DNA of 64,000 nt. Origin: Bdellovibrionales bacterium. Lineage in GTDB: Bacteria; Bdellovibrionota; Bdellovibrionia; Bdellovibrionales; JAMPXM01. The notes under the pieces are model-generated. The model had not been told where the DNA came from and did no database searches. It saw nothing but the letters and a program-made list of their open reading frames with translations. Below are positions 1-9,858 of this stretch, in pieces. The stretch covers positions 558,001 to 622,000 of the forward strand of contig JADJOF010000001.1 of the NCBI GenBank assembly GCA_016713885.1, written 5' to 3'. The position numbers and the translations under genes were made by a program. Every line of letters starts with the position of its first letter. Within the stretch, counting starts at the first letter, position 1.

Positions 1-1
1 T

Positions 2-1180
2 GAGTTTTTATTGCAAACGCATCTCGACACTCCGGATCCTGGCGCCTATGCGCTTTGGCAAAAGACGGGATCGAATCCGTTCAATGCCAGCATCTATCCG
101 ACCGACGATGGTGATGTGATTCATGGCTTGGGCGCAGCGGACACTAAGCTTGATTTTCTCTGCAAGCTTTTTGCGCTCAAAGATCTTGTCGATGCCGGTG
201 TCGGTTCCCAGCAGTCGTGGCGTGTACCTCCAGTTATAGTCGGAACATTTGGCGAAGAGCTCGGCATGCCTGGCGCAGTGAAGCTGATCCGCAAGAAGAT
301 GGTGCGACCAATTGCCGTTCTTGTCGGCGAACCAACCGCCCATCGCCTGGTTGTCGCTGGAAAAGGGTTTGCGTCCGTTGAAATCGAAATTCCATTTTCA
401 AAAGAAGAACGAGAGTTTCGCGAAGCACACAATTTGAGCGAGAGCGCTTCGTCGCAGAGCCGAATATTCCGCGGCCAGGCCGCGCACTCTTCGTCGCCAC
501 AGTTGGGTGAGAGTGCGATTGGAAAAATGCTCGACGCTCTTGAACGGCTTCCCAATGGGGTTGCCGTCATGGAGATCGAAGGCGGAGTGAATTTCAATAC
601 CGTTCCGGCTCACGCTGTTCTTGAAATTGATTTGGTCGCCGGCCTGGTTGAACCGATGGCGTTGAAGATCGTACAGATTCGTCAGGCCATTCGAGCGGTT
701 GAAAGTGAATTCAAAAACTTTGCTGATCAGCAGTTTGTTCCCGCTGAACCCACGATGAACATCGGCATGATCCGAACCTTTGACGATCACGTTCGGATCA
801 GTGGCTGCGTGCGCTTGCCGCCGACAGTTGCACAGGCGGCCTATGAGGGCTGGATGCAAAGACTCCGCGCGGCGTGCCAAGGGCAGGGCGCCGAGTTTCG
901 CATTGGCGATTACAAGCCACCTTTCAGGACGAAAGAACAGGCCGATATTATTGAGATTTGTCAGAACACGCTGACCGACATGGGGCTCTCTCCCGAGCTG
1001 ACGGCACAATCGGTTGCGAATGAGGCCAATGTTTACTCGAAGTTTAGTCTGGATGTGGTGGTCTGGGGGCCGGGGCAGGGTGTCGGCAATTCACACACTC
1101 CAAACGAGTGTGTGAAACTGAGTGATCTTGATGCGGCTCGCGATTTCTATCGCCGCATTATGAGGCGGGTGTCACTGTGA
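2..1180 (+). CDS. M20-family metallopeptidase/deacylase, 5' truncated by window edge
   Basis: Zinc-dependent amidohydrolase of the ArgE/DapE/aminoacylase (M20) family. The open frame runs in from base 2 and already encodes a hydrophobic strand followed by QTHLDT, the first metal-binding motif, which normally lies 60-80 residues into the protein, so the true start is upstream of the window and the TTG at 11 is not it. Further M20 landmarks are GLGAADTK (bridging Asp), GTFGEELGMPG (catalytic Glu and metal ligand) and GNSHTPNE near the C-terminus (last His ligand). The GTGA overlap with astA implies translational coupling. In this context it may deacylate an N-acyl amino acid linked to arginine catabolism; that substrate is inference, since the classical desuccinylase AstE belongs to a different family (M14). 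Confidence 0.85.
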   Translation, partial: EFLLQTHLDTPDPGAYALWQKTGSNPFNASIYPTDDGDVIHGLGAADTKLDFLCKLFALKDLVDAGVGSQQSWRVPPVIVGTFGEELGMPGAVKLIRKKMVRPIAVLVGEPTAHRLVVAGKGFASVEIEIPFSKEEREFREAHNLSESASSQSRIFRGQAAHSSSPQLGESAIGKMLDALERLPNGVAVMEIEGGVNFNTVPAHAVLEIDLVAGLVEPMALKIVQIRQAIRAVESEFKNFADQQFVPAEPTMNIGMIRTFDDHVRISGCVRLPPTVAQAAYEGWMQRLRAACQGQGAEFRIGDYKPPFRTKEQADIIEICQNTLTDMGLSPELTAQSVANEANVYSKFSLDVVVWGPGQGVGNSHTPNECVKLSDLDAARDFYRRIMRRVSL

Positions 1181-2259
1181 ACAAGATCAACCGAACAATG
1201 GGCCAAATGATGAGTGTGGGAGGCGCGACGGTTACGGGTGGCAACTTTTTGCTGCGCGGAGCTCAGCCGGGCGACCTGCGCAATCTTCACGATCTCGCGG
1301 GGCAGTTCTCTCTTCTCAACCTTCCGGCTGACAAAAAGGTTCTTGCTGACAAGATTGAGCGGTCGGTTGCGTCGTTTGCCGGCGAGCTTCCGAAGAAAGA
1401 GGCCGAGTATCTTTTTGTCTGTGAAGACAGCGAAACCGATACGGTTGTCGGCAGCTCGTTGATTCTTGCTAAACACGGGACTGAAGAAGTTCCGCACTAC
1501 TATTTCAAAATCGTAAAACGAAATCGCTTTAGCGAAGATCTTGGCGTGGGGTTTATTCATCAGGTGCTTCAGCTCAAAGAGGACACTGATGGTCCAACAG
1601 AGATCGGCGGTCTGCTGATTGACCGCAGCTATCGTCGTCGTCCTGAGAAGTTGGGAAAGCAGATTAGCATGGTGCGTTTTCTCTATATGGGAATGCATCC
1701 GGACGGATTTGAAAAACGCGTTCTGTGCGAACTGACTCCTCCGCTTGGCGACGGTGGGCGCAGCGAATTTTGGGAAGCGCTGGGCCGCCGTTTCACGGGC
1801 CTTCCCTATCAAGAGGCCGATTTAATTTCACAGGGGAATAAGGAATTTATTTCGACTCTCTTTCCAGAGGAAGACATCTACTTGGCGCTTCTTGATTCAC
1901 GTGCGCGTCTGGTTTTGGGCCGAGTGGGACAAGACACGCGGCCGGCGCAGCATCTTTTGGAGTCGATCGGATTTGAGTATCTTCACGAGGTCGATCCCTT
2001 TGACGGTGGCCCGCACTACGGGGCGGATTTGAGTTCGATCACTGTTGTTAAAAATACCCGCGCTGTCGTCTTAGGAAGTCCGGCCGAACGGCATCAGTTT
2101 TCGACGAACGCGTTCGTTGGACTACGAGTGGATGGAGAGTTTCGCGCGATTTGGACGCCAGTTGATGATCGAGGAAATGAGATCGTTGTTCCCAATGGGA
2201 CGCTGAAGGCGCTGCAAGCGGGTGTTGGCGATCGAGTTTTCTGTTCAACCGTAGTGTAG
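1177..2259 (+). CDS. astA: Arginine N-succinyltransferase
   Basis: Transfers succinyl from succinyl-CoA to the alpha-amino group of arginine, first step of the arginine succinyltransferase (AST) pathway. The 360-residue protein carries the family-typical stretch EFWEALGRRFTGLPYQEAD at about residues 195-215, followed by NKEFISTLFP, and an N-terminal acyltransferase region beginning FLLRGAQPGDLRNLHDLA. The GTG start overlaps the TGA of the M20 gene by four bases; internal ATGs at codons 8, 11 and 12 are alternative starts. It is followed 17 bases later by astD, forming an AST operon. astB, astC and astE are not in the window. Confidence 0.9.
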   Translation: MNKINRTMGQMMSVGGATVTGGNFLLRGAQPGDLRNLHDLAGQFSLLNLPADKKVLADKIERSVASFAGELPKKEAEYLFVCEDSETDTVVGSSLILAKHGTEEVPHYYFKIVKRNRFSEDLGVGFIHQVLQLKEDTDGPTEIGGLLIDRSYRRRPEKLGKQISMVRFLYMGMHPDGFEKRVLCELTPPLGDGGRSEFWEALGRRFTGLPYQEADLISQGNKEFISTLFPEEDIYLALLDSRARLVLGRVGQDTRPAQHLLESIGFEYLHEVDPFDGGPHYGADLSSITVVKNTRAVVLGSPAERHQFSTNAFVGLRVDGEFRAIWTPVDDRGNEIVVPNGTLKALQAGVGDRVFCSTVV

Positions 2260-2276
2260 AAACGAAGGGGACGACG

Positions 2277-3781
2277 ATGAAGACGATGGAATTCTTGGGC
2301 GACTATATCGATGGAAAGTTTGTTCGTCCTGACCGCGCCGATGGTGAGTTTGTCGACATTTCTCCGGCGGATTTAAAGGATGTCATCGGTCGTCTCGAGT
2401 ACAGGTATGACCATATCACGCGCGCGACCAAGGCTGCGAAAGATGCGTTTCCGGCATGGGCGCGACTGCCGAAAGAGTCGCGGTTTGCGGCGCTTCGTCG
2501 GCTGAAAGAAGTTTATGTCGCGCATGCCGATCAGTTGGCAGAGCTGATCGCCCGCGAAACAGGAAAGCCACTCTGGGATGCGACCGGTGAAGCGAAAGCG
2601 ATGATCAATAAGATTGATATCACGATTGATCACTCGATGCGCTTGGTGAAGGGCGAGAGAATTGCCAACGCCCTTCCGAGCGTTGAGGCCGTTGTCACGT
2701 ATCTTCCGCGAGGAGTGATGGCGGTTCTCGGACCGTTCAACTTTCCCGGTCATTTGCCAAACGGGCACATTGTTCCCGCGCTTGCGACTGGGAACACCGT
2801 CGTATTTAAACCGTCGGAGCTAACTCCAATGGTCGGTCAGTTTATGGCGCAACTTTTTGATAAGGCTGAATTTCCGAAGGGCGTCTTTAACCTCGTTCAG
2901 GGTGAAGGCGAAACTGGAAAGCGCCTGGTTGCTGACGAAAATGTCGACGGCGTTTTGTTTACTGGCTCATATGAAACCGGTCTGAAGATTAAACAGAAGA
3001 CTGTTGATCAGTACTGGAAGCTCCTTGCTCTGGAAATGGGTGGCAAGAATGCCACGATTGTTTGGAACGACGCCGATCTGAATAAGGCGCTCTATGAGAC
3101 GATTATTGGCGCGTTCATGTCGTCGGGTCAGCGTTGTTCGTGTACGAGTCGCGTGATTTTGCACGAGGACATTGCGCAAAAATTTATCGATAAATTCTAC
3201 GAGACGGCCAAGAAGTTGACGATTGGCCATTGGAAAGACAACCCCTTTATGGGACCCCTCATCAACGCGGCCGCCGTTGAAAAGTACATTCGCTTTCAAG
3301 AGATTGCGAGTCGAGAGGGTGCTGAGCGTCTGATGCGCGGTAAAGCGCTTGATGTGGGTAAAGACGGTTACTATGTAACACCATCAATTTGTTTAGTTGA
3401 TCGTTTCAAAGAAGAGTCGATCTATCAAAAAACGGAAATTTTTGGTCCCAACGTTGCGATCTACCGCACGCGTGACTTTGACGAGGCCCTTAAAATTAAC
3501 GCAAGCACTGGCTTTGGTTGAGTCACCTCTGTATTTACAAAGAACCGCGCACTCCTGAGGAGACGCTGTATCGTGCACGCTGTGGTTTGGTGAACTGGAA
3601 TCGAACGACAAACGGCGCGAGCTCAAAACTCCCGTTCGGCGGTATGGGCAAGTCGGGCAATGATCATCCAGCCGCTGATTTTGCGGTGCTGTATTGTACT
3701 GTTCCCGTAGCCAGCCACGAAGATTTGACGCCACTTGATCTCAAAGCAGCTCCTCCCGGATTGAGCTTCGAGCCGATATGA
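2277..3781 (+). pseudogene. astD: Succinylglutamate-semialdehyde dehydrogenase, broken near the 3' end
   Basis: NAD-dependent aldehyde dehydrogenase oxidising N-succinylglutamate semialdehyde to N-succinylglutamate (AST pathway). The first 414 codons are intact and include LEMGGKNATIVW (catalytic Glu) and SSGQRCSC (nucleophilic Cys). The frame then hits TGA at 3519-3521, just after STGFG. Beyond that stop the same frame still encodes a good family match (VTSVFTKNRALL) as far as about 3555. The rest of the protein (EETLYRARCGLVNWN through to the C-terminus) continues in the -1 frame to 3781. Two lesions are therefore needed: a nonsense change (for example TTA to TGA) and loss of one G near 3555-3558. 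With one base restored the length is 501 aa, normal for AstD. Its end overlaps the mltG start (ATGA). Confidence 0.85.
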
Positions 3782-4923
3782 GCGGGCTACCCAATAACGT
3801 GCGCGCTAAAGCTTTAAAGCTCACAGCCATTGTGCTGGTGGTTGTTCTGGCGATTGCTGGAACAGTGGGGTATCAGGCTTTTCGATTTGTTCGCTCGGCG
3901 CCGAGCTTGGATAACTCAATCGTCGTCTTTGAGGTGCAAGAGGGGCAATCACTCAGTGAGGTCGCGCGACGTCTGGAGGCGCAAAGGCTCATTACCGATT
4001 CGCGTAAGTTTCGTGCCTATGCACGCATCAAAGCGCTCGCATCAAGTGTGCGGGTTGGAGAATACGCTCTTCGGCGCAACATGAGCCCAGGTGAGATACT
4101 CAAGATTTTGTCGTCGGGTCGGAGCATTGAGTATGTTGTCACAGTTTCTGAGGGACTCAACCGCTTCGAAATTGCCGGCATTGTTGAAAAACTAGGGATT
4201 GGTTCGCGATCGGAATTTCTAAAGATGACCGCAGACGCGGGGCTGATTCGGTCGCTACTGGGTGAGTCGTATTCGACACTTGAGGGCTATCTATTTCCAG
4301 AGACCTACTACGTCACGCGCGCATCCGGTGCACGTGGTCTGATCAAACAGATGGTCGGAAAATTTAAAGAGAAGTTTGCCAAGGTCGATTTGAACTCCGA
4401 TACGGCCGTACCGCTGACCCCGCGGCAGATCGTGGTTTTGGCGAGTATTGTTGAAAAAGAAACAGCTGCGCCAGAAGAGCGGCCGGTGATCAGTTCGGGT
4501 TTTCATAATCGTCTAAAGAAGAATATGCGGCTCCAAACTGATCCGACGGTTATTTATGGTATCTGGGAGAAGACCGGCACGTGGGATCGCAACATTTCAC
4601 GCCAAGATCTGATCACGCCGACGCCCTATAACACCTACGTTATCAGCGGGCTTCCGCCAGCACCGATTGCGAATCCCGGTTTTGCGGCGATGCAAGCCGC
4701 CGCAAAGCCGGCACAGTCAGAGTTCTTATTTTTCGTATCTCGAAATGACGGCACACATGTCTTCTCGCGGGAATATGGCCAACACAAGAACGCGGTCGTT
4801 GAGTATCAGATGAATCAGAAAGCTCGCTCGGGAAAGTCGTGGCGAGATTTGAAAAAGCGGACGAACACACCCGCTGTCGTCAAAGAGGCGAGATCGGTGC
4901 CGGGAGCGAAGGGGAAAAAATGA
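3778..4923 (+). CDS. mltG: Endolytic murein transglycosylase MltG
   Basis: Inner-membrane lytic transglycosylase that cuts nascent glycan strands and sets their length. One N-terminal membrane segment (residues about 13-33) is followed by a LysM-like region (VQEGQSLSEVARRL) and the YceG catalytic domain, with the IVEKET motif whose catalytic Glu is near residue 226, then LQTDPTVIYG and NTYVISGLPPAPIANPG, all characteristic of the family. The length of 381 aa is slightly longer than E. coli MltG. The start ATG overlaps the upstream stop (ATGA), and the next gene also starts in an ATGA overlap, so the 0-6.7 kb genes look co-transcribed although astA/astD are catabolic and mltG/DUF885 are envelope genes. 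Confidence 0.93.
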   Translation: MSGLPNNVRAKALKLTAIVLVVVLAIAGTVGYQAFRFVRSAPSLDNSIVVFEVQEGQSLSEVARRLEAQRLITDSRKFRAYARIKALASSVRVGEYALRRNMSPGEILKILSSGRSIEYVVTVSEGLNRFEIAGIVEKLGIGSRSEFLKMTADAGLIRSLLGESYSTLEGYLFPETYYVTRASGARGLIKQMVGKFKEKFAKVDLNSDTAVPLTPRQIVVLASIVEKETAAPEERPVISSGFHNRLKKNMRLQTDPTVIYGIWEKTGTWDRNISRQDLITPTPYNTYVISGLPPAPIANPGFAAMQAAAKPAQSEFLFFVSRNDGTHVFSREYGQHKNAVVEYQMNQKARSGKSWRDLKKRTNTPAVVKEARSVPGAKGKK

Positions 4924-6732
4924 AGTACGCGTTGGTCTCTTTTCTCATGTCGACCGTTCTGGTGGGTTGTGTCTCTGTTCATTCGGATGCAGACGACGTC
5001 GCCGCCATCCCGGAGCCTGTGGCAACAGCGAAGCCAGCCTGGGTTATTCAAAGCGATCGAATTGCCGAAGAGTTTTCGCGAGCAATGGCGGACTTGATTC
5101 CAGAGATCGGCAGTGGTCTTGGTTTTCGTGAATACGACAAGCGAGCCACAGTTTACAGCGTCGATTTAGATGATCGATTTCAAGCGATGCGCCTGGGCTG
5201 GCAAAAGAAGCTCAAGGCCCTGATCGCCGTGACGTCTGATGACGAGCTAAAAACGGATTTGAGAATTCTTGCCGACAAGATTGATCTCGAGATTGCGGAG
5301 CACTTGGCCAGTAGGTCCGTCGGCAGCATTCCGTTCTTTGAAGCGTCAAAGACTCTGTACTACTCCATATTTGGTCTTCTCAATGAGCAGAATACAGCAG
5401 ATCGCAAGGCGGCCGCCGTGGATCGTTTTCAGCTCTATGTTCGTGGCAGCGGCGGTTCTCGTGGACCGCGCCCGATGACTGTGGCCATGCGAGCGATCAC
5501 CGAGGCGAAAATGAAGGCGTACTCAAAAAAGAAGTTCCGCCTGTTTCCGTCGGAAGCTGAGGTTAAAGACTATCTGGAGAAATCGCCGAAGGTTGTGGCG
5601 GGCCTACAGGCACTCTTGCAGAGGTCGGGTCGACCAGTCGGTGATTGGGAAGCAGATCTCAAAGCCTTCGAGATTCAGATTAAGACCTACGACAACTGGG
5701 TGCGAACTGCGATTTTGCCGTTGGCGCGCAAAGACTTCAGAATGCCAAAAGAGCTTTACGATCTTTCGCTACGAAACTCTGGGTTGACGGATCCGGGCGA
5801 GACCGTGGCTTCGATAGCACGAGATGAGTTTAAGAAAAATATCGAACTGTATCGTGAAATGGCGGCCGCAATCGCACGGCGCGAAAAGTTGGCGGAGTCG
5901 TCACCCAAAGCGGTCTTGCAGTTCTTGAAACGAAATATCGAATCCAATCCAGAAGATTCGGGCGCGCTATGAACAAGCAAATCGCGATCTTTCCGCGGAA
6001 ATTCGCCGTCGCGATCTTGTTACACTTCCAAAAGAACCGCTGCGCATTCGTTTGGCCGATGAGGCGGAGAGTGCTTCGCAGCCAGTTCCACATCTCGATA
6101 CGCCATCGCTTATTGGCAACAAGGGCGAACGGCCGGAGTTTGTCGTGCCGGTGGGCTCAAAAGATAAACTGGCGTTTGACGATTTTTCTTATGCTGCCTC
6201 TGCGAAGTCGTTGACGGCGCACGAGGGGCGTCCCGGCCATGACCTTCAGTTCAGTGCGATCATCGATCGCGGTGTCTCGATCATCCGTGCGAACTATGCT
6301 TTCAACAGTGTTAACGTTGAGGGCTGGGCGCTCTACGCCGAATGGTTGATGGAGCCATCGATGAGTGAGGATGAGAAGATGGGACTGATGGCTTCACGCA
6401 TGATGCGCAATGCGCGCATGTTTCTCGACCCTGAGCTACAGCTCGGTAAGATCACTCCGACCGAGGCCAAGCGTGTGATTACTGAGGACATCGGCATGTC
6501 GCCTCAATGGGCAGATCTCGAATTGCGTCGCTATATGTGGGATAGCCCCGGGCAAGCACCGAGCTACTACTATGGCTATCTTAAGTTGAGGAAAATTCGC
6601 GAGCAGACCCAGAGCCGACTCGGCAAAGACTTTGCCGAGCGCTGCTTTCACGATGCGATTTTAGACGTGGGACTTGTTCCGCTCGGTATTCTTGGCGAAA
6701 AAATGCAGACACTGCAGTGCTCAAAGCGTTGA
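4920..6732 (+). pseudogene. DUF885-family lipoprotein (putative metallopeptidase), frameshifted
   Basis: The gene starts at the ATG overlapping the mltG stop and encodes a lipoprotein signal (MKYALVSFLMSTVLVGC). The first frame ends at 5972. The continuation is in the +1 frame, where reading back from 6052 gives RARYEQANRDLSAEIRRR and then the family's hallmark motifs HEGRPGHDLQ (metal-binding) and NVEGWALYAEW (Glu ligand). The switch lies around 5935-5968. Removing one base gives a single 603-residue protein, a normal length for DUF885. DUF885 proteins are predicted zinc peptidases of the periplasm or surface; the substrate is unknown. Either a recent frameshift or a sequence error splits it. 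Its 3' end overlaps the convergent gene at 6721 by 12 bases. Confidence 0.8.
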
Positions 6733-7187
6733 GCGCATCACTTTATTAAATCCACCTGTTGAGCTGTTGTACTCAAACACATTCAGGCGTCCGACAAGAT
6801 TCTTATCAAAAGTCGGCGCCAGAATTTCTTTGCGGCCGTCGCCGTTGACATCCTCGATAGCCAAATTCGTCGCCTGGCCGTCGAAGTTAAAAAAGGCATC
6901 ACGCGAGTCGGCGAGCTCAATGCGTTCGACCAGCTGTGGCGCGCCATCGGTGATCGACGAGAAGATCTCGAGATAGATATTGTTGCTGGTTTTGATTTTA
7001 GCAACGGTGAACATATTCCCGTCGCCGCCCAGATCGCCAGTTGCCGTAGAAACGACAGTGCGGAAGTCCTTCATCACGGTGCCGCGGACACTGGCGCGAA
7101 CATCGGGAATAACGGCAGCAAAAAATGCAGCTGTGGCGACAAGACCCAGTGAGAGCTGTGTGATTCGAATCCATTTTCGCCGTTCAT
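6721..7187 (-). CDS. Small exported VCBS/FG-GAP-like protein (frame break at start)
   Basis: The mature part contains DLGGDGNMFTVAKIKT and AIEDVNGDGRKEILAP, calcium-loop-like DxNxDG repeats of the VCBS/FG-GAP type found in secreted or surface proteins. The long open frame has no sensible start near its signal peptide (RRKWIRITQLSLGLVATAAF). An ATG at 7187-7185 has an excellent AAGGAG ribosome site six bases upstream but is one base out of frame. Restoring a single A just after it would give MKRRKWIRITQLS and a clean signal peptide cleaved after VRA. I therefore place the start there and infer one missing base near 7180. The corrected length is about 155 aa. Function is unknown beyond probable export. 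Confidence 0.55.
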
Positions 7188-7429
7188 TGTGGGCTCCTTC
7201 GCTGCGTGATGCGGACTGCTTGTGATGATTAGTATCCAAGAACGGTGCCGTTTCGCGCGAAGAAGGGTTCAATATGAGACGAAAAAGGTGAGTGAAAACA
7301 GGGCCTTGTGTTTTGAGGTGGTGTGCATCTTGTCGACACTCAGCGCGTTGCTGGTGGCTCATTTCGCGAACATGGTCTAAGTCTTTGATTGTACCGATGA
7401 ATTGGTACTCGCTGAGGAGATTTTCGGTT

Positions 7430-8064
7430 GTGACGGATGAAAAGAAAATAGACAGCATGCGCTTTGCGCCATTTGCCTCAGAGTTTCGGCAAGAGTTTTA
7501 CCGCTTGCTCGAGGCGCGACGATCGATTCGTAAGTTTAAACCGACCGATGTGTCTGCGGATGTCTTGGATCGGGTTATGGCGGCGGCCCTGCAGGCACCC
7601 TCTGGAAAGAATCGACAGAACTGGCGCTTCTTCGTTTTGCAGGGAGAAAAGCGCGATCAATACGTGAAGCTTTCGCAGAAGTCATGGCTAGGAATCAAAG
7701 ACATTCTTGAAAAGCGATTGAAGCCGTCGCTGTATGCGTTCACTGAGCGCTTCTTTTACACGTTGGGTGACGCGCCTGTTGTGGTGCTTTGCTATTCACA
7801 CAACGACGCTGAGGAGCGATACCACACATCAATTGGTTCGGTGTACATGGCTGTTGAGAATATGAACTTGGCTTGCGTTGCTGAGGGTCTTGGTTGCTGC
7901 ACCATGGGCGCTCCGCTTGAGATCAAAGATGAGGTCGACCCTTTCTCGGTGTCGAGAGTGACTCTGGTCTTGAGCTCCTTTGTGCTGTCGTCATGGGGTG
8001 GCCAGATCATGATCCACCGAAGGCTGCTCGCCAGCTCGAGGGCCGCATCACCAAGTTGCGGTAA
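7430..8064 (+). CDS. Nitroreductase-family flavoprotein (frameshift near C-terminus)
   Basis: FMN-dependent NAD(P)H oxidoreductase of the nitroreductase superfamily: RRSIRKFKPTDV, APSGKNRQNWRF (flavin-binding) and GLGCCTMGAP are recognisable. The GTG at 7430 has GAGGAG ten bases upstream; the ATG at 7457 is an alternative. After VDPF (about 7945) the annotated frame becomes non-family, whereas the adjacent frame continues as LGVESDSGLELLCAVVMGWP to a stop at 8062-8064, a typical nitroreductase C-terminus. Loss of one T (TTTT to TTT at about 7942-7945) explains this; the corrected protein is 211 aa. Without correction the frame would run to 8110 and overlap pgeF deeply. Confidence 0.75.
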
Positions 8065-8761
8065 TGAAGCTGAGATTTCGCCCGGCTTGTTCGCGGTCGC
8101 GGCGAAATGATGACCAACGGAGGTCACTGACAGTGTCGATGCCGACACTGACGATCTGCTGATTAGGAATTCCGAAACTTGTGAGTTGAATACGCGCGAT
8201 GGTTTCAAGATCCACCCAGCGTTTGTCGGCATCGTCGGCTTTTTCAAGACTGAGCTCAGCTTGCGAAAAAATGGGATCGGCTGGATGGCGGCGATCGCCG
8301 CGTCGTTTGTCGGCTTTTTCAGCCGCGCTCAAAAGGCGATTTGCGACATCGGTACCGGCTTCAAAGCTCTGCTGCCGAATATGAGGCCCAATCCAGACGC
8401 GCAATGATGACATCATGAGGGTGGGGCGCTCTTGTTCAATTGCACTCAGCGTTTCGGCGATGATATCGGTTTCGACGCCGCGCCATCCGGCATGAATGGC
8501 CGCGATGACGCCACCGCCACCGATGAGAATGGGAAGGCAGTCAGCCGTTTTGACGGCTAGGCCGAGCCCGCTTTCAAAAGTGTAGTGAGCGTCGGCTTGA
8601 GGTTCCGTCCCGGTTTGCGCTATCGGCTGGCGCACCACCTTATTGGAATGAACCTGATAGAGAGTGGCCCAGCGATGGCCGGGTAAGAGTTCGTCGAGCA
8701 CTTGACCGCGCCGGCCAAAACCGATGCGGAATGGACCAGCAGATGAAACGTCACTCTTCAT
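8048..8761 (-). CDS. pgeF: Peptidoglycan editing factor / YfiH laccase-domain protein
   Basis: Member of the YfiH (DUF152) family, known to edit misincorporated residues in peptidoglycan precursors and to have copper/zinc-dependent oxidase or purine-phosphorylase activity in other bacteria. The diagnostic motifs are VHSNKV, ADAHYT, GLGLAVKTADCLPIL (metal-binding Cys) and AAIHAGWRG (metal-binding His), in the right order over 237 residues. It overlaps the 5' neighbour rluD by 11 bases, the rluD-pgeF order common in many bacteria, so the pair is likely translationally coupled. Confidence 0.92.
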   Translation of the reverse strand: MKSDVSSAGPFRIGFGRRGQVLDELLPGHRWATLYQVHSNKVVRQPIAQTGTEPQADAHYTFESGLGLAVKTADCLPILIGGGGVIAAIHAGWRGVETDIIAETLSAIEQERPTLMMSSLRVWIGPHIRQQSFEAGTDVANRLLSAAEKADKRRGDRRHPADPIFSQAELSLEKADDADKRWVDLETIARIQLTSFGIPNQQIVSVGIDTVSDLRWSSFRRDREQAGRNLSFITATW

Positions 8762-9851
8762 CTTCGGAATCCGGCAAAGTCGATCTTACGCGTGGCCATG
8801 GATAGTGATCCTCGGGTCGTTTATCGAAAATATGCACGAGCGAAGTTTCGCCAAAAAGTGGAAAGTCGCAGTGTTCGACGAGCGGCCGCAGATCTGTGGG
8901 CCAAACACTTTGGAGCAACATGAACTTTCCACTGGTCGGATGATAGAAGCCAAGCTCGAACGCGTGCAGAGCAAAACGAGGAAGCTCTTCAACCATTTTC
9001 CGTAGCGCAACGCTTTTCAGCGACTTGACTCGCTTGTCGGCACCGTAAAGCGTGTCGCCGACGATGGGGTGTCCGGCCTCGGTGACGTGAACTCGAATTT
9101 GATGAGTGCGACCCGTTTCAAGCTTGAGTTCCAAGAGTGAGATCCCGGTTGGATGCGTCGCCAGTGTCCGGTAGTGCGTGATGGCGAGTTTGCCGTCATC
9201 CTGCGAAGCCGACCGACGGCGGTCTTCGGGATGTCGTTTCAAATTTGATTGAATAGTTCCCGCCGGAGGTTTCATTTCACCAAAAACGAGAGCGCGGTAG
9301 ATTCGGTGAGTGATCTTGCGTTGAAACTGGAGGGCGAGCTCACGCTGGGCATGCTCGTTCTTGGCGACGACAATCAGACCGCTCGTGTCTTTGTCGAGTC
9401 GATGCACAAGACCGGGGCGCATTTCGTTGAATCCTTGCGAGAGATCGGTGGTGTGATGCAGGAGCGCATTCACCAAAGTGTCATGGGCATGGCCGTAGGC
9501 CGGGTGGACAACAAGGTTCGCAGGCTTATCCACGACAATGAGATCAGCATCCTCGTACGCAATATTCAGAGGAAAATCATAAGGCACCAATGTCTGTGTC
9601 GGGACCTGTGGGATGAAGACATGGAAAATGTCGGACGCCTTAAGAACGTGCGATGGTTTTACCGGCGCACCTTCGAACCAGACAAGTTCGCGACTCAGAA
9701 GGCGTGACGCCTGCGAGCGCGTTGCCACCAGCGGGTGTGACGCCAAGGCTTTATCAATTCGAAGTCCCACAGTTTCGGGCGTCGCAGAGAAGGTCTCTTC
9801 TTTGAAAGACTCCCCTGGGCGTGCGGCGGGTGTCGGTGGGTTCTGGGTCAC
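8751..9851 (-). CDS. rluD: Ribosomal large subunit pseudouridine synthase, RluD type
   Basis: Isomerises specific uridines of 23S rRNA to pseudouridine. The N-terminal S4 RNA-binding domain (GLRIDKALASH to LVWFEGAPVKPSHVLK, residues about 27-80) precedes the catalytic domain with MRPGLVHRLDKDTSGLIVVA, which contains the catalytic Asp of HRLDxxTSG, and GRTHQIRVH. The length is 366 aa with an acidic C-terminal tail (PDSEDEE). It lies in a minus-strand cluster just after the J-domain gene and overlaps pgeF. Confidence 0.92.
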   Translation of the reverse strand: MTQNPPTPAARPGESFKEETFSATPETVGLRIDKALASHPLVATRSQASRLLSRELVWFEGAPVKPSHVLKASDIFHVFIPQVPTQTLVPYDFPLNIAYEDADLIVVDKPANLVVHPAYGHAHDTLVNALLHHTTDLSQGFNEMRPGLVHRLDKDTSGLIVVAKNEHAQRELALQFQRKITHRIYRALVFGEMKPPAGTIQSNLKRHPEDRRRSASQDDGKLAITHYRTLATHPTGISLLELKLETGRTHQIRVHVTEAGHPIVGDTLYGADKRVKSLKSVALRKMVEELPRFALHAFELGFYHPTSGKFMLLQSVWPTDLRPLVEHCDFPLFGETSLVHIFDKRPEDHYPWPRVRSTLPDSEDEE

Positions 9852-9858
9852 CGTCTTG

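Noticed and set aside
3519..3521. TGA in astD as selenocysteine codon
   Set aside because: No SECIS-like hairpin follows, aldehyde dehydrogenases do not use Sec at this place, and a frame slip is also needed 35 bases later.
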